NCBI RefSeq assembly: GCF_000397205.1
Contig: NC_021237.1
Location: forward strand, 1,427,001 to 1,491,000
Length of the DNA: 64,000 nucleotides
From: Pseudomonas protegens CHA0
GTDB lineage: Bacteria > Pseudomonadota > Gammaproteobacteria > Pseudomonadales > Pseudomonadaceae
Direction: 5' to 3'
In this document: positions 8,541 through 17,322 of the stretch, piece after piece
Position numbering within the stretch: position 1 is the first letter of the stretch
How the letters are laid out: every line of letters starts with the position of its first letter
Program-made: the position numbers and the translations under genes
The notes under the pieces: model-generated
The model's database searches: none
Told to the model about the DNA's origin: nothing
The model's input: the letters and a program-made list of their open reading frames with translations, nothing else

Positions 8541-10442
8541 ATGGGTCAGGCAAGTAGTCAGGCGGCGAGTGGCGAGCACTCCGGGGGTAAGCCTCTGGGG
8601 ATGCTGGTGGCGGCGGTCGGGGTGGTGTATGGCGATATCGGCACCAGTCCGCTCTACACCCTCAAGGAGGTGTTTGCCGGCCATTATGGGGTTCAGGTCA
8701 ATCATGACGGGGTGTTTGGCATCCTGGCCCTGATTTTCTGGTCGTTGGTCTGGGTCGTCTCGATCAAGTACGTGCTGTTCGTCCTGCGGGCCGACAACCA
8801 GGGCGAGGGCGGCATCATGGCCCTGACCGCGTTGGCCAGGCGGGCTTCCGGTTCCTATCCGCGCTTGCGTTCGATGCTGGTGATTCTGGGCCTGATCGGG
8901 GCGGCGCTGTTCTATGGCGACAGCATGATCACCCCGGCGATTTCCGTGCTGTCGGCGGTAGAGGGCCTGGAGCTGGCATTCAGCGGCCTGGAACACTGGG
9001 TAGTGCCAATGGCGCTGGTGGTACTGGTGGCCTTGTTCCTGATCCAGAAACACGGCACTGATCGCATCGGCAAGCTGTTTGGTCCGGTGATGGTGGCCTG
9101 GTTCGTGGTTCTGGGCGGGTTGGGGGTCAACGGCATTCTCCAGCACCCCGAGGTGTTGCAGGCGTTGAACCCGATGTGGGGCGTGCGCTTCTTCATTGTC
9201 CATCCGGGCATGGGGGTCGCCATCCTCGGGGCGGTGGTTCTGGCATTGACCGGTGCCGAAGCCTTGTACGCCGATATGGGGCACTTCGGGCGCAAGCCCA
9301 TTGCCCGGGCCTGGTTTGCCCTGGTGCTGCCGGCGCTGGTGCTGAACTACTTCGGCCAGGGCGCGCTGCTGCTGGAGAACCCTGAAGCCGCCCGCAACCC
9401 CTTCTACCTGCTGGCGCCAAGCTGGGCCCTGATTCCGCTGGTGGTGCTGGCCACCCTGGCCACAGTGATCGCGTCCCAGGCGGTGATTTCCGGGGCTTTC
9501 TCCCTGACTCGTCAGGCGATCCAGCTGGGTTACATCCCGCGGATGCACATTCAGCACACTTCCAGCGCCGAGCAGGGGCAGATCTACATCGGCGCGGTGA
9601 ACTGGGCGCTGATGGTGGGTGTGATCCTGCTGGTGCTCGGTTTCGAGTCCTCCGGTGCCCTGGCTTCGGCCTACGGCGTGGCGGTGACCGGGACCATGCT
9701 GATCACCAGCATCCTGGTGTCGGCGGTGATCCTGCTGCTGTGGAAGTGGCCGCCGATGCTGGTGGTGCCGCTCCTGCTGGGATTCCTGTTGGTGGATGGG
9801 CTGTTCTTCGCCGCCAACGTGCCGAAGATCTTCCAGGGCGGCGCCTTCCCGGTGCTGGCGGGGATCGTGCTGTTCATCCTCATGACCACCTGGAAGCGCG
9901 GCAAGGAATTGCTGGTGGATCGCTTGGACGAAGGCGGGCTGCCGCTGCCAATCTTTATCAGCAGCATCCGCGTACAGCCGCCGCATCGGGTGCAGGGCAC
10001 TGCCGTGTTCCTCACCGCCCGTCCAGACGCCGTGCCCCACGCCTTGCTGCACAACCTGCTGCATAATCAGGTGCTGCACGAACAAGTGGTGCTGTTGACG
10101 GTGGTCTACGAGGACATTCCACGAGTGCCTGCAAATCGGCGCTTCGAGGTGGACTCCTACGGCGAAGGTTTCTTCCGGGTGATCCTGCACTTCGGTTTCA
10201 CTGACGAGCCAGACGTGCCGGAGGCCCTGAAACTGTGCCACCTGGACGAGCTGGACTTCAGTCCCATGCGCACCACGTACTTCCTCAGTCGTGAAACCGT
10301 GATCGCCTCCAAGCTGGTGGGCATGGCCCGCTGGCGCGAAGCGCTGTTCGCCTTCATGTTGAAGAACGCCAACGGCAACCTGCGCTTCTTCAAGCTGCCG
10401 GTGAACCGGGTGATCGAACTGGGTACTCAGGTCGAGATGTAA
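8541..10442 (+). CDS. kup: Low-affinity potassium transporter Kup
   Basis: Kup/HAK/KT-type K+ uptake system, 633 residues, using the ATG at 8541 that has AGGAGT six bases upstream. The N-terminal block [17 protein letters not shown] (about 25-41) is the family signature, followed by about twelve hydrophobic segments to residue 450 (for example [23 protein letters not shown] near 120) and a cytoplasmic C-terminal domain (about 455-633). It is thought to work as a H+/K+ symporter in the inner membrane. It is monocistronic: a strong terminator follows at 10458. Confidence 0.97.
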   Translation: MGQASSQAASGEHSGGKPLGMLVAAVGVVYGDIGTSPLYTLKEVFAGHYGVQVNHDGVFGILALIFWSLVWVVSIKYVLFVLRADNQGEGGIMALTALARRASGSYPRLRSMLVILGLIGAALFYGDSMITPAISVLSAVEGLELAFSGLEHWVVPMALVVLVALFLIQKHGTDRIGKLFGPVMVAWFVVLGGLGVNGILQHPEVLQALNPMWGVRFFIVHPGMGVAILGAVVLALTGAEALYADMGHFGRKPIARAWFALVLPALVLNYFGQGALLLENPEAARNPFYLLAPSWALIPLVVLATLATVIASQAVISGAFSLTRQAIQLGYIPRMHIQHTSSAEQGQIYIGAVNWALMVGVILLVLGFESSGALASAYGVAVTGTMLITSILVSAVILLLWKWPPMLVVPLLLGFLLVDGLFFAANVPKIFQGGAFPVLAGIVLFILMTTWKRGKELLVDRLDEGGLPLPIFISSIRVQPPHRVQGTAVFLTARPDAVPHALLHNLLHNQVLHEQVVLLTVVYEDIPRVPANRRFEVDSYGEGFFRVILHFGFTDEPDVPEALKLCHLDELDFSPMRTTYFLSRETVIASKLVGMARWREALFAFMLKNANGNLRFFKLPVNRVIELGTQVEM

Positions 10443-10457
10443 ACCCGACCAGACAAA

Positions 10458-10492
10458 AGCCCCTGTTGCCTTGCGGCAGCGGGGGCTTTTTC
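10458..10492 (+). terminator. kup terminator
   Basis: Stem agcccctgttgcc (10458-10470) and ggcagcgggggct (10475-10487) close a TTGC loop and are followed by TTTTTC. Confidence 0.92.
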
Positions 10493-10504
10493 GTTTCACG
10501 GACC

Positions 10505-10530
10505 CTGTAGGAGCGAGCTTGCTCGCGATG
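10505..10530. repeat. REP element
   Basis: ctgtaggagcgagcttgctc is a near-identical copy of the gagcgagc-type REP also present at the fpr stop codon. It lies between the kup terminator and the DUF3077 gene. Confidence 0.85.
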
Positions 10531-10610
10531 ACGGACTGGTAGCCGACATCGATGCTGATGACTGGACGGTTTCTCCCGGAGCCCACCGGCCCCGAGATCA
10601 CCCCTGGCCT

Positions 10611-10886
10611 TTACGCGGCTAGCGCCTGCACCACATCGTCCACCACCGCCTTGCCCATGGCGGTCAGGTAGTGCGCGGCCCAGGCGTGGCGATCGCTGTC
10701 TTTGCTGTAGGCGGCGTCCTCGGCAAACGCCTTGGCCAGGGACAACAGGTCGGAGGCTTGGGCCAGGGCGTCGCCAATGGGCAGGCCGGGACTGACCTGG
10801 AACAGCGGGCGTTCCGAGCAGTAAAGGAAAGTGCTTAAGCCGATAGTTTTCAGATCTGACAGTTGAGGCAGGTTCGCATTGTTCAT
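10611..10886 (-). CDS. DUF3077 domain protein
   Basis: 91-residue small protein of the DUF3077 family, seen mainly in Pseudomonas. Features visible are the segment LFQVSPGLPIGDALAQASDLLSLAKAFAED (about 28-58), the family's core, and a C-terminal helix AVVDDVVQALAA. It has no signal peptide or membrane segment. Function is unknown. The start is supported by AGGAG at 10894-10898, seven bases upstream on the minus strand. The gene has a long structured leader (10887-11055), described separately, suggesting post-transcriptional control. The nearest downstream features are a REP element and the kup terminator, so it is monocistronic. Confidence 0.85.
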   Translation of the reverse strand: MNNANLPQLSDLKTIGLSTFLYCSERPLFQVSPGLPIGDALAQASDLLSLAKAFAEDAAYSKDSDRHAWAAHYLTAMGKAVVDDVVQALAA

Positions 10887-11055
10887 GGTCCAACTCCTGA
10901 ATTCGAGGAGCTACCACGTTCGTTTCCACGCGAATGGGTGGCAGCTGTGCGCAGGTTGGAAAACCGGGAACCCAGGGAACCGGCAGACCCGAAGGTCTCC
11001 CACGCACAGCTGCCATAACTGATGAATTGCAGGTGCTAAATTCGCCTGCAATCAC
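10887..11055 (-). promoter_or_regulatory. Structured 5' leader of the DUF3077 gene
   Basis: Read on the minus strand, a perfect 12-bp stem (ggcagctgtgcg with cgcacagctgcc, 11014-11003 and 10951-10940) encloses a UUCG-type hairpin (agacc-ttcg-ggtct, 10998-10985) and a tandem ggttccc/gggttccc. Just before the start, ctcct (10910-10906) pairs with the AGGAG Shine-Dalgarno (10898-10894). Upstream, attgcagg...cctgcaat (11026-11052) is a perfect 8-bp inverted repeat. A cis-acting RNA or sRNA-target leader is inferred. Confidence 0.6.
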
Positions 11056-11316
11056 TATGGGGTGCTAGTTGCCCAGATTCTTCGGGTTTCCAAGCCCGGT
11101 CACTGAATGCTCAGCGACTCCCGGAGCCTAGCCTGTCGAAGCCAAGGCCAACAAGGCAGCAAAGTGCCCAAAACGCACCCCTTACGCCAGTCTCGGAGTT
11201 TGCCTACAAGCTGCGCGGGAGTCATCCGCAATTAAGCCGTCTTCAGCGGGACAGCTGATGTAAAAAAGCCCCAGCAGCTTCAAGGCTGCGGGGGCTTTTG
11301 TGCGGCGAAGCTCAAC
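11056..11316. other. Rest of the DUF3077-acvB intergenic region
   Basis: No gene is convincing here. On the minus strand this segment would hold the promoter for the DUF3077 leader; near its left end the acvB terminator begins. The whole non-coding gap from 10887 to 11316 is 430 bases. Confidence 0.5.
11262..11300 (-). terminator. mprF-acvB operon terminator
   Basis: On the minus strand agcccccgcagc pairs with gctgctggggct, followed by TTTTTTAC (plus-strand taaaaaagcc at 11261). It lies directly after the AcvB-like gene. Confidence 0.9.
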
Positions 11317-12615
11317 TCACTCTTGAGCGCTAGCCTGATCCTTGGCCTGGCGCTTTTCGATGGCATCCACCAGGCGCTTGGCCAGTGCCGGGTAGTTCTC
11401 ATCGAAGTGATGGCCGCCCGGCAGCTTCATGGCTTCACCGACCGCAGTCTTGTCGGTGCAGCCGCTTTCGTCGACTTCTTCCTCACCGTAGATGCACACC
11501 ACCTTGGCGGCGGGCAGCTTGGCCATTTCCGGGCCGGTGGCAGCTTCCTTGCCGGCATTGCCCAGCCAGCCTTCGACTTCGATCTCGAAGCTGCCGGTAC
11601 GGGCGAAGGCCAGCAGGATAATGGCGTCGATGCGCTGCTGCTCGGCTTCCGGCAGGCGGTTGTAGATCGCCGGCAGCACGTCGGCGCCGAAGGAGTAGCC
11701 GGTCAGCACGAAGCGCTTGGTGCCCCACTTCTGCCGGTAGTGCTGCATCAGTTCGGTGAGGTCAACGGCGCTTTGCTCAGGCGTCTTGTGCTGCCAGTAG
11801 TAGCGCAGGGTGTCGATGCCCACCACCGGGTAGCCGATCTTGGCCATCTCGCCGGCCACGTCGCGGTCCAGGTCGCGCCAGCCGCCGTCGCCGGAGAGGA
11901 ACAGGGTCACGGTGTCCTTGGCCTGGCCGGCCGGGACTTCCACCACGGGAATGTTCAGGCCGCCGTTTTCAGAACCCACCAGCAGCTTGCGCAGCTCGTT
12001 GTTCAGCACTTGGGGCAGGTGGATGTCGTAGTCGCTGATGCTGGTGGTGGCGTTGGGGGTATCACGCACGAAGCCGGCACTTTCGTCATCCGGGTTGTCG
12101 TTCCAGGCCACCAGCCAGTGGCCGTGGGCCAGGGTCTTGGGCAGTGGATCGGTGCAGCCGGGCGCCGGGTTGATGGTGAAGCCTACCGACACGGCCTGGG
12201 CCTTGTCGTCGTTCTGGGAGGCGATCCAGCGCCAGGCCAGGGCGGCGCCAGGGCCGATGCCGCTGACCAGGGTGGCCGGGCCGTTGAGCTGGGGCAGGGC
12301 GCTTTGCAGGGCTTGTTCCTGCAGTTTGCAATCGTCCTTGGGCAGGATCACCTGGACGATCTGCGCCGCGCCGCTGCGGCTCAGGGCCAGCAGTTGTTTG
12401 TCGGTCAGGGTCGAATCAGGCAGCACCGCCACCACCACCCGGGCCTTGGCCTTGGCGCCTGGGGTCACTCGGGTCAGGGTCGAGCCGTCGGCCTGGGCCA
12501 GTTGTTCCAGGGTCGGTTCAGGGGCGGGGCGGTTCCACCACCAGTAGCCACCACCCGCAAGCAAAGCCAGTACCACCAGTGTGGCCAGCAGATACCGCCA
12601 AGAGCGTTGAATCAT
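11317..12615 (-). CDS. AcvB/VirJ-family aminoacyl-phosphatidylglycerol hydrolase
   Basis: 432-residue periplasmic serine hydrolase of the AcvB/VirJ family. A membrane anchor or signal (LLATLVVLALLAGGGYWWW, about 8-28) leads into two VirJ-like halves; the second carries the nucleophile elbow GYSFG near residue 305, in LTGYSFGADVLPA, the substrate-binding DGGW earlier (SGDGGWRDLD) and a C-terminal GGHHFDENY with the catalytic His. In P. aeruginosa PA0919, next to mprF (PA0920), hydrolyses alanyl-phosphatidylglycerol; AcvB/LpiA pairs in rhizobia do the same for lysyl-PG. It shares one base with the mprF stop (TGATG), so translation is coupled. Confidence 0.88.
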   Translation of the reverse strand: MIQRSWRYLLATLVVLALLAGGGYWWWNRPAPEPTLEQLAQADGSTLTRVTPGAKAKARVVVAVLPDSTLTDKQLLALSRSGAAQIVQVILPKDDCKLQEQALQSALPQLNGPATLVSGIGPGAALAWRWIASQNDDKAQAVSVGFTINPAPGCTDPLPKTLAHGHWLVAWNDNPDDESAGFVRDTPNATTSISDYDIHLPQVLNNELRKLLVGSENGGLNIPVVEVPAGQAKDTVTLFLSGDGGWRDLDRDVAGEMAKIGYPVVGIDTLRYYWQHKTPEQSAVDLTELMQHYRQKWGTKRFVLTGYSFGADVLPAIYNRLPEAEQQRIDAIILLAFARTGSFEIEVEGWLGNAGKEAATGPEMAKLPAAKVVCIYGEEEVDESGCTDKTAVGEAMKLPGGHHFDENYPALAKRLVDAIEKRQAKDQASAQE

Positions 12616-15263
12616 CAGCGTTTCACCAATCCAGTCAGGCCGCCTGCGATCAGGGCGGCGGTGTCGGCCAGTGCCACCAGCGGGTCGAGCCCGGCCGGCA
12701 CGGCCATGTAACGGGGTTCCCAGTCGGGCTGGAACTTGTCTTTGAAGCGGCGCAAGCCTTGGAAGTTATACAGTTGCTCGCCACGGCGGAAGACCATCGA
12801 GCCGAGGCGTTGGGTCAGCGGCGCGCCACGCCGGGGTTGCAGGCCGGACAGCGGCACCATGCCCAGGCTGAAGCGGGCGTATCCATGATTTTTATAATGC
12901 TGGATCAGGCCGACCATCATGAACTCCATGGTCAGCTTCGGCGCGTCCGGGTGCGCGCGCATCAAGTCGAGACTGGCCAGGTCATGGCTGTAGGTCTCGA
13001 GCAGGTTGGCGAAGGCCACCGGGCGTCCTTCAAAACGGATGATGGCGATGCGGAAGTGCTTGAGGTAGTCGTCGCTGAAGCGCCCCAGGGAGAAGCCTTT
13101 CTCGCGGACATTCTTGCCGGTCAGCCAGGCATCTGAGATCACTTTCAGCTCGTCCATCGGCGCTTGCCCCGGCTCGTGGATCTCCAGCGACAGGCCGTCG
13201 CGGGTACCGCGGTTCCAGGTGTAGCGCAGGTCCTTCATCTCCTTGCCCTTGGCTTCCAGATCAAAGCGCTTGAGGTCGACCCGGGCTTCTTCGCCGAGCT
13301 TGATCGCCGTCAGGCCGATGTCCATGTAGTAGGGCAGGTTTTCCGCCCGTACCTGGTAGAACACCGGGCGCGCGTGGTGCAGGTCGCACAGGTCGCGGAA
13401 CTGCCAGATCATTTCCGCGCGCTGCTGGGTCGGGCCGATGGGGTCGTACAGCGCCACCAGGCTGCGGCCGCGGCGAGCGTACATCAGGAAGGCGTCGTCG
13501 TTGGGGTGGAACAACAGCGCCTTGTCACCGGTCAGGGCCAGGCCACCATCGGGTTGGGACGAGGCCATGAGAATCTTCGCGGCCTTGGCCAGCTCGTCGC
13601 TGGTGGGCAGGTGGATGACCGGGCGTGCGGTACGCAGCAGCCAGGTCAGGGACACCACCAGCAACAGCACCGCAGCTCCCAACAGCGAGCGCAGGCCCCG
13701 GGGTGCGTCGGCGTCGAGGGTGAACTGCCACCACAGTTGATGGCTGTAGGGCACGTCCTGATAGGCGAACAGCAGCAGCCAGATGGAGGCCCCGAGCACG
13801 CAGACGCTGGCCACCAGGTACAGCGGCGAGAACGGCAGTTCGGTGAGGCGGCTGGGGCGATAGAACGAGCGCCGGAACACCGCCAGCAGGCTGGCGGTGA
13901 GGGTCATCAGGCAGGCTTCTTCCCAGTCAAAGCCTTTAAGCAGCGAGAGCAGGGCGCCCACCAGCAACAGAATGGTGGTGAGCATCCAGGCGGCGGACAG
14001 GCGCCGGCGCAGGCCTTGGGCCAGCAGCAGGCAGAGCACGCCGATCAGACTGGCGCCGAAGTGTGAAGCGTCCACCAGACGGTGGGGAATCAGGAAGCCG
14101 ATGTGCTGCAGGCGGGTATCGATTTCCGGGGTGGCGCCGGAGAACAGCAGCACCACGCCTGAGAGGAACACCAGCACCGCCAGGATCGGCGCCGCCAGGC
14201 CGGAAGCTACCCGCAGGGATTGCCGGGTCTGGAACAGGCGCTGGGCTTCGTTGATCAGCAGCAGGACGCAGGCCACCAACATCGGCAGCACCACGTAGAT
14301 CAGGCGATACAGCAGCAATGCGGCCGCCAGGGGTGCGGCGCCGAGCTTGTCGGCAAACGCCGCCAGCAGGATGGCTTCGAACACCCCGACGCCGCCGGGC
14401 ACATGGCTGAGCACACCGGCGGCCAGGGCCAGCAGGTACACCAGCAGGAAGGCGCCGAACGGCGGCGCTTCGGGCAGCAGCAGGTAGAGCACGGTGGCGG
14501 CTGCAGCGACGTCCAGGGCGGTGATGATCAGTTGCAGGAAGGTCAGGCGGCGTCCAGGCAGGCGCAGGGTGCGACGTCCGACCCGGACCAACAGGTTGTC
14601 GCGCAGGGGCTGTTCCGGCAGGCGTCGGCGATAGATACCGACCGCCAGTACCGCGCCCAGCAGAAGAATAGCCAGGGCAATGCCGGCCAGCAGGCTTTCA
14701 GGCAGGCGCAGGGCCGCCGAGGCTGCCGGCAAGTTGCTCAGGGTGGCCAGGGCCGCCAGCGGTGGCAAGGCACAACCCAGAGAGAGGCTGGCAAACAGGG
14801 TCATGTGCGCGACGTCGGAGGCCCCCAGCCCGTGACGTGCGTACAGGCGATAACGTACCGATCCACCGGACAGCAGCGACAGACCAATGGCGTTGCCAAT
14901 GGCGAAAGCGGTGAAGCCGCCCAGGGCCAGGGTGCGGCCGGGCAGGTTGACCCCGGCGTAACGGCTGGCGGACCACTCGTACCCCAGCAGAATAATGAAG
15001 CCGACGATGGTCGCGCCCAGGGCGCCGAGCAGGGCCGGCTTGGGCACTTCGAGGATCGAGTCGTGCAGGGCGTAGAAATCCAGCTCGCTGAGCAGGTGAC
15101 GGCAAGCGATCAGGGCAATGGCGAACAGCAGCAGGGTTATGGCCAGGCCCAGGGGTTGGCGGTACTTGCTCAACAGGTCCAGCCAGCGCAAGCGAGTGGC
15201 TGTCACAGGTTGAGTGGCGGTAGTGGTATCGCTGTCTTGTGAATCAGACGTGTTGGCGCGCAT
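12615..15263 (-). CDS. mprF: Aminoacyl-phosphatidylglycerol synthase/flippase MprF
   Basis: 882-residue MprF. It has an N-terminal multi-spanning flippase region (about 30-560, with 14 or so hydrophobic helices) and a cytosolic synthase domain of GNAT fold (about 570-870) that transfers an amino acid from aminoacyl-tRNA to phosphatidylglycerol, changing surface charge and resistance to cationic peptides. The synthase motifs KDLRYTWNRGTRDGLS and FSLGMVPLSGLQPRRGAPL are the family's. The ATG at 15263 (GAGGTG five bases upstream) is preferred over the preceding TTG. In Pseudomonas the product is known to be alanyl-PG; the amino acid specificity here is inferred from orthology. It is the first gene of an operon with the hydrolase. 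Confidence 0.95.
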   Translation of the reverse strand: MRANTSDSQDSDTTTATQPVTATRLRWLDLLSKYRQPLGLAITLLLFAIALIACRHLLSELDFYALHDSILEVPKPALLGALGATIVGFIILLGYEWSASRYAGVNLPGRTLALGGFTAFAIGNAIGLSLLSGGSVRYRLYARHGLGASDVAHMTLFASLSLGCALPPLAALATLSNLPAASAALRLPESLLAGIALAILLLGAVLAVGIYRRRLPEQPLRDNLLVRVGRRTLRLPGRRLTFLQLIITALDVAAAATVLYLLLPEAPPFGAFLLVYLLALAAGVLSHVPGGVGVFEAILLAAFADKLGAAPLAAALLLYRLIYVVLPMLVACVLLLINEAQRLFQTRQSLRVASGLAAPILAVLVFLSGVVLLFSGATPEIDTRLQHIGFLIPHRLVDASHFGASLIGVLCLLLAQGLRRRLSAAWMLTTILLLVGALLSLLKGFDWEEACLMTLTASLLAVFRRSFYRPSRLTELPFSPLYLVASVCVLGASIWLLLFAYQDVPYSHQLWWQFTLDADAPRGLRSLLGAAVLLLVVSLTWLLRTARPVIHLPTSDELAKAAKILMASSQPDGGLALTGDKALLFHPNDDAFLMYARRGRSLVALYDPIGPTQQRAEMIWQFRDLCDLHHARPVFYQVRAENLPYYMDIGLTAIKLGEEARVDLKRFDLEAKGKEMKDLRYTWNRGTRDGLSLEIHEPGQAPMDELKVISDAWLTGKNVREKGFSLGRFSDDYLKHFRIAIIRFEGRPVAFANLLETYSHDLASLDLMRAHPDAPKLTMEFMMVGLIQHYKNHGYARFSLGMVPLSGLQPRRGAPLTQRLGSMVFRRGEQLYNFQGLRRFKDKFQPDWEPRYMAVPAGLDPLVALADTAALIAGGLTGLVKR

Positions 15264-15502
15264 CAATCACCTCGTGGATTGTGCGCGACAGGATGGGGGT
15301 ATCCAGCCAAGTTACCAATCCCTGTAGGAAAAATAGTTTCAAATATTAACGCGTCTCACCGTGGCCCGGCGACCCTGGGCAATGGCCACCGGGTGGTCGC
15401 TCGAGACAGAGCATAGCTCGCATCTTGAAGGGTCGAAGCATCGCTAACGGCTCGCAACACTTTGCCAGGTCATTGTTGCGAAAGGACTTTTTCAACAGAT
15501 AC
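15264..15502. promoter_or_regulatory. mprF upstream region
   Basis: Non-coding stretch between mprF and the tRNA terminator. The mprF promoter is expected at 15270-15400; an AT-rich element (aaatagtttcaaatattaac, in 15330-15350) is visible. No other gene is supported. Confidence 0.45.
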
Positions 15503-15535
15503 AAAAAAGGCCACTCTTTCGAGCAGCCTTTTTTG
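15503..15535 (-). terminator. Terminator of the first initiator tRNA gene
   Basis: The minus strand reads aaaaaaggc-tgctcg-aaag-agtg-gccttttttg with a short stem ending in a T-run. An almost identical element follows the second tRNA copy at 15782. Confidence 0.8.
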
Positions 15536-15540
15536 ATGTT

Positions 15541-15617
<77 letters not shown>

Positions 15618-15781
15618 TCTGTGTGGCGGCATTCTACAGGCGAACGACCGAGTGTCAACCGTTAATGGTCCAATAGGTCAAATAAACGTCGAATGGCCAG
15701 TTCTGTCTCTTAAGTCATCGACAGCTAAAGAGTTTTGCCTGTGCCATGTTTGAGAGGGAGTAGTACAAAACAGGCACGCAC

Positions 15782-15813
15782 AAAAAAGGCCACTCTTTCG
15801 AGTAGCCTTTTTT
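15782..15813 (-). terminator. Terminator of the second initiator tRNA gene
   Basis: caaaaaaggccactctttcg... repeats the element at 15503 with one base change, ending in a T-run on the minus strand. Confidence 0.8.
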
Positions 15814-15819
15814 GATGTT

Positions 15820-15896
<77 letters not shown>

Positions 15897-16110
15897 TCTG
15901 TGTGGCCGAATTCTACAGAGCTGGCAGATCCTGTCAATCATTAAATTTTGAAAATTGCTTCCGGTTCAATCGCTTAGCTTCCTTGAAGGGGCTTTTCGGA
16001 AGGCTCGGGCCTAGCTAGAACGGGGCTTGCAGCTCTATTGAAGGCGTTGTTGTCATTGAGCAAATAAATTCAGCCGGACCTGATGAAGGTCAGCGCGAAG
16101 ATGCAAGGTA
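15897..16110. promoter_or_regulatory. tRNA-dinB divergent promoter region
   Basis: The tRNA copy 2 promoter (minus strand) is expected close to 15900-15960, an AT-rich area (caatcattaaattttgaaaattgc). No gene is seen. Confidence 0.45.
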
Positions 16111-16126
16111 CTGGTGCTATATACAG
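16111..16126 (+). promoter_or_regulatory. LexA (SOS) box upstream of dinB
   Basis: CTGGTGCTATATACAG fits the LexA CTG-N10-CAG rule, with the canonical TATATACAG right half. It lies 69 bases before the dinB ATG chosen here. Confidence 0.82.
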
Positions 16127-16194
16127 GTGTCGGTAGATACTTGCCTTCTGCTTTCATTGCGACCTGTGCCTTTCATGATCTCTGCCTTTATATG

Positions 16195-17259
16195 ATGCAG
16201 CGCAAAATCATCCACATTGACTGCGATTGCTTCTACGCCGCCATCGAAATGCGCGACGCCCCGCACCTGGCCAGCAAGCCGCTGGCGGTGGGCGGGTCAG
16301 CGGATCGACGGGGGGTGATTGCTACCTGCAATTATGAGGCGCGGGCCTATGGGGTGCGCTCGGCCATGTCCTCCCGGCACGCCCTGACCCTGTGCCCGGA
16401 CCTGGTGATCGTCAAGCCGCGCATGGAGGCCTATCGGGAAGCTTCCAAAGAGATCCATACGATCTTTCGCGACTACACCGACCTGATCGAGCCCTTGTCG
16501 CTGGACGAGGCCTACCTGGATGTTTCCGAAAGCCCGAGCTTTGCCGGCAGCGCCACGCGTATCGCCCAGGACATTCGCCGTCGGGTTTCCAATCAGTTGC
16601 ACATCACCGTGTCGGCCGGGGTGGCGCCGAACAAATTCCTGGCGAAGATCGCCAGTGACTGGAAAAAGCCCAACGGCCTGTTTGTGATCACCCCTGACCA
16701 GGTGGAGGATTTCGTCTCCGAGCTGCCAGTGAGCAAGCTGCACGGAGTGGGTAAGGTCACGGCGGACAAGCTGGGGCGCCTGGGCATTGTCGACTGCCTG
16801 CAATTACGGGACTGGAGCAAGCTGGCGCTGGTGCGCGAGTTTGGCAGTTTTGGCGAGCGCCTGTGGAGCCTGGCCCGGGGCATCGATGAGCGGCCAGTGC
16901 AGAACGATAGCCGGCGGCAGTCGATCAGCGTGGAGAATACCTACGACGTGGACCTGCCGGATCTGGACAGTTGCCTGCAGAAGTTGCCGGAACTGATGGA
17001 GACCCTGGCGGGGCGCATGGCGCGCATCGACAGCAGCTACCGGCCGGGCAAGCCTTTCGTCAAAGTGAAGTTTCATGATTTTACCCAGACCACCCTGGAA
17101 CAGGCGGGGGCGGGGCGTGACCTGGAGAGTTATCGGCAATTGCTGACCCAGGCCTTCAAGCGCGGCGGCAAGCCGGTGCGCCTGCTGGGAATTGGCGTGC
17201 GTTTGCAGGATATGCGCGGCGCTCATGAACAGCTGGAGCTGTTCCGAGGGGGGTTGTAG
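16195..17259 (+). CDS. dinB: DNA polymerase IV DinB
   Basis: Y-family translesion DNA polymerase, 354 residues from the ATG at 16195 (MQRKIIHIDCDCFYAAIEM); a second ATG immediately before it (16192) is equally possible. Visible are the metal-binding Asp in HIDCDCFYAA (about residue 8), the SLDEAYLDVS active-site pair (about 100-109), the helix-hairpin-helix motif KLHGVGKVTADKLGRLGI (about 178-195) and the little-finger domain to the C-terminus, ending LELFRGGL. It extends mispaired or damaged termini without proofreading. SOS induction is supported by the LexA box at 16111. Confidence 0.96.
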   Translation: MQRKIIHIDCDCFYAAIEMRDAPHLASKPLAVGGSADRRGVIATCNYEARAYGVRSAMSSRHALTLCPDLVIVKPRMEAYREASKEIHTIFRDYTDLIEPLSLDEAYLDVSESPSFAGSATRIAQDIRRRVSNQLHITVSAGVAPNKFLAKIASDWKKPNGLFVITPDQVEDFVSELPVSKLHGVGKVTADKLGRLGIVDCLQLRDWSKLALVREFGSFGERLWSLARGIDERPVQNDSRRQSISVENTYDVDLPDLDSCLQKLPELMETLAGRMARIDSSYRPGKPFVKVKFHDFTQTTLEQAGAGRDLESYRQLLTQAFKRGGKPVRLLGIGVRLQDMRGAHEQLELFRGGL

Positions 17260-17293
17260 GGGCTGGCCGGTTGCGATCCATCCGAGGCATCGC

Positions 17294-17322
17294 TTTCACC
17301 GGCAGCCGGCTCCTACAGGGGG
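17294..17322. repeat. Degenerate REP element
   Basis: ttcaccggcagccggctcctac resembles the inverted REP core with mismatches. It lies between convergent dinB and the lipoprotein gene. Confidence 0.55.

Noticed and set aside
8535-10601. A very long open frame antisense to kup.
   Set aside because: Same reason: His/Gln-rich shadow of kup with no start signal.
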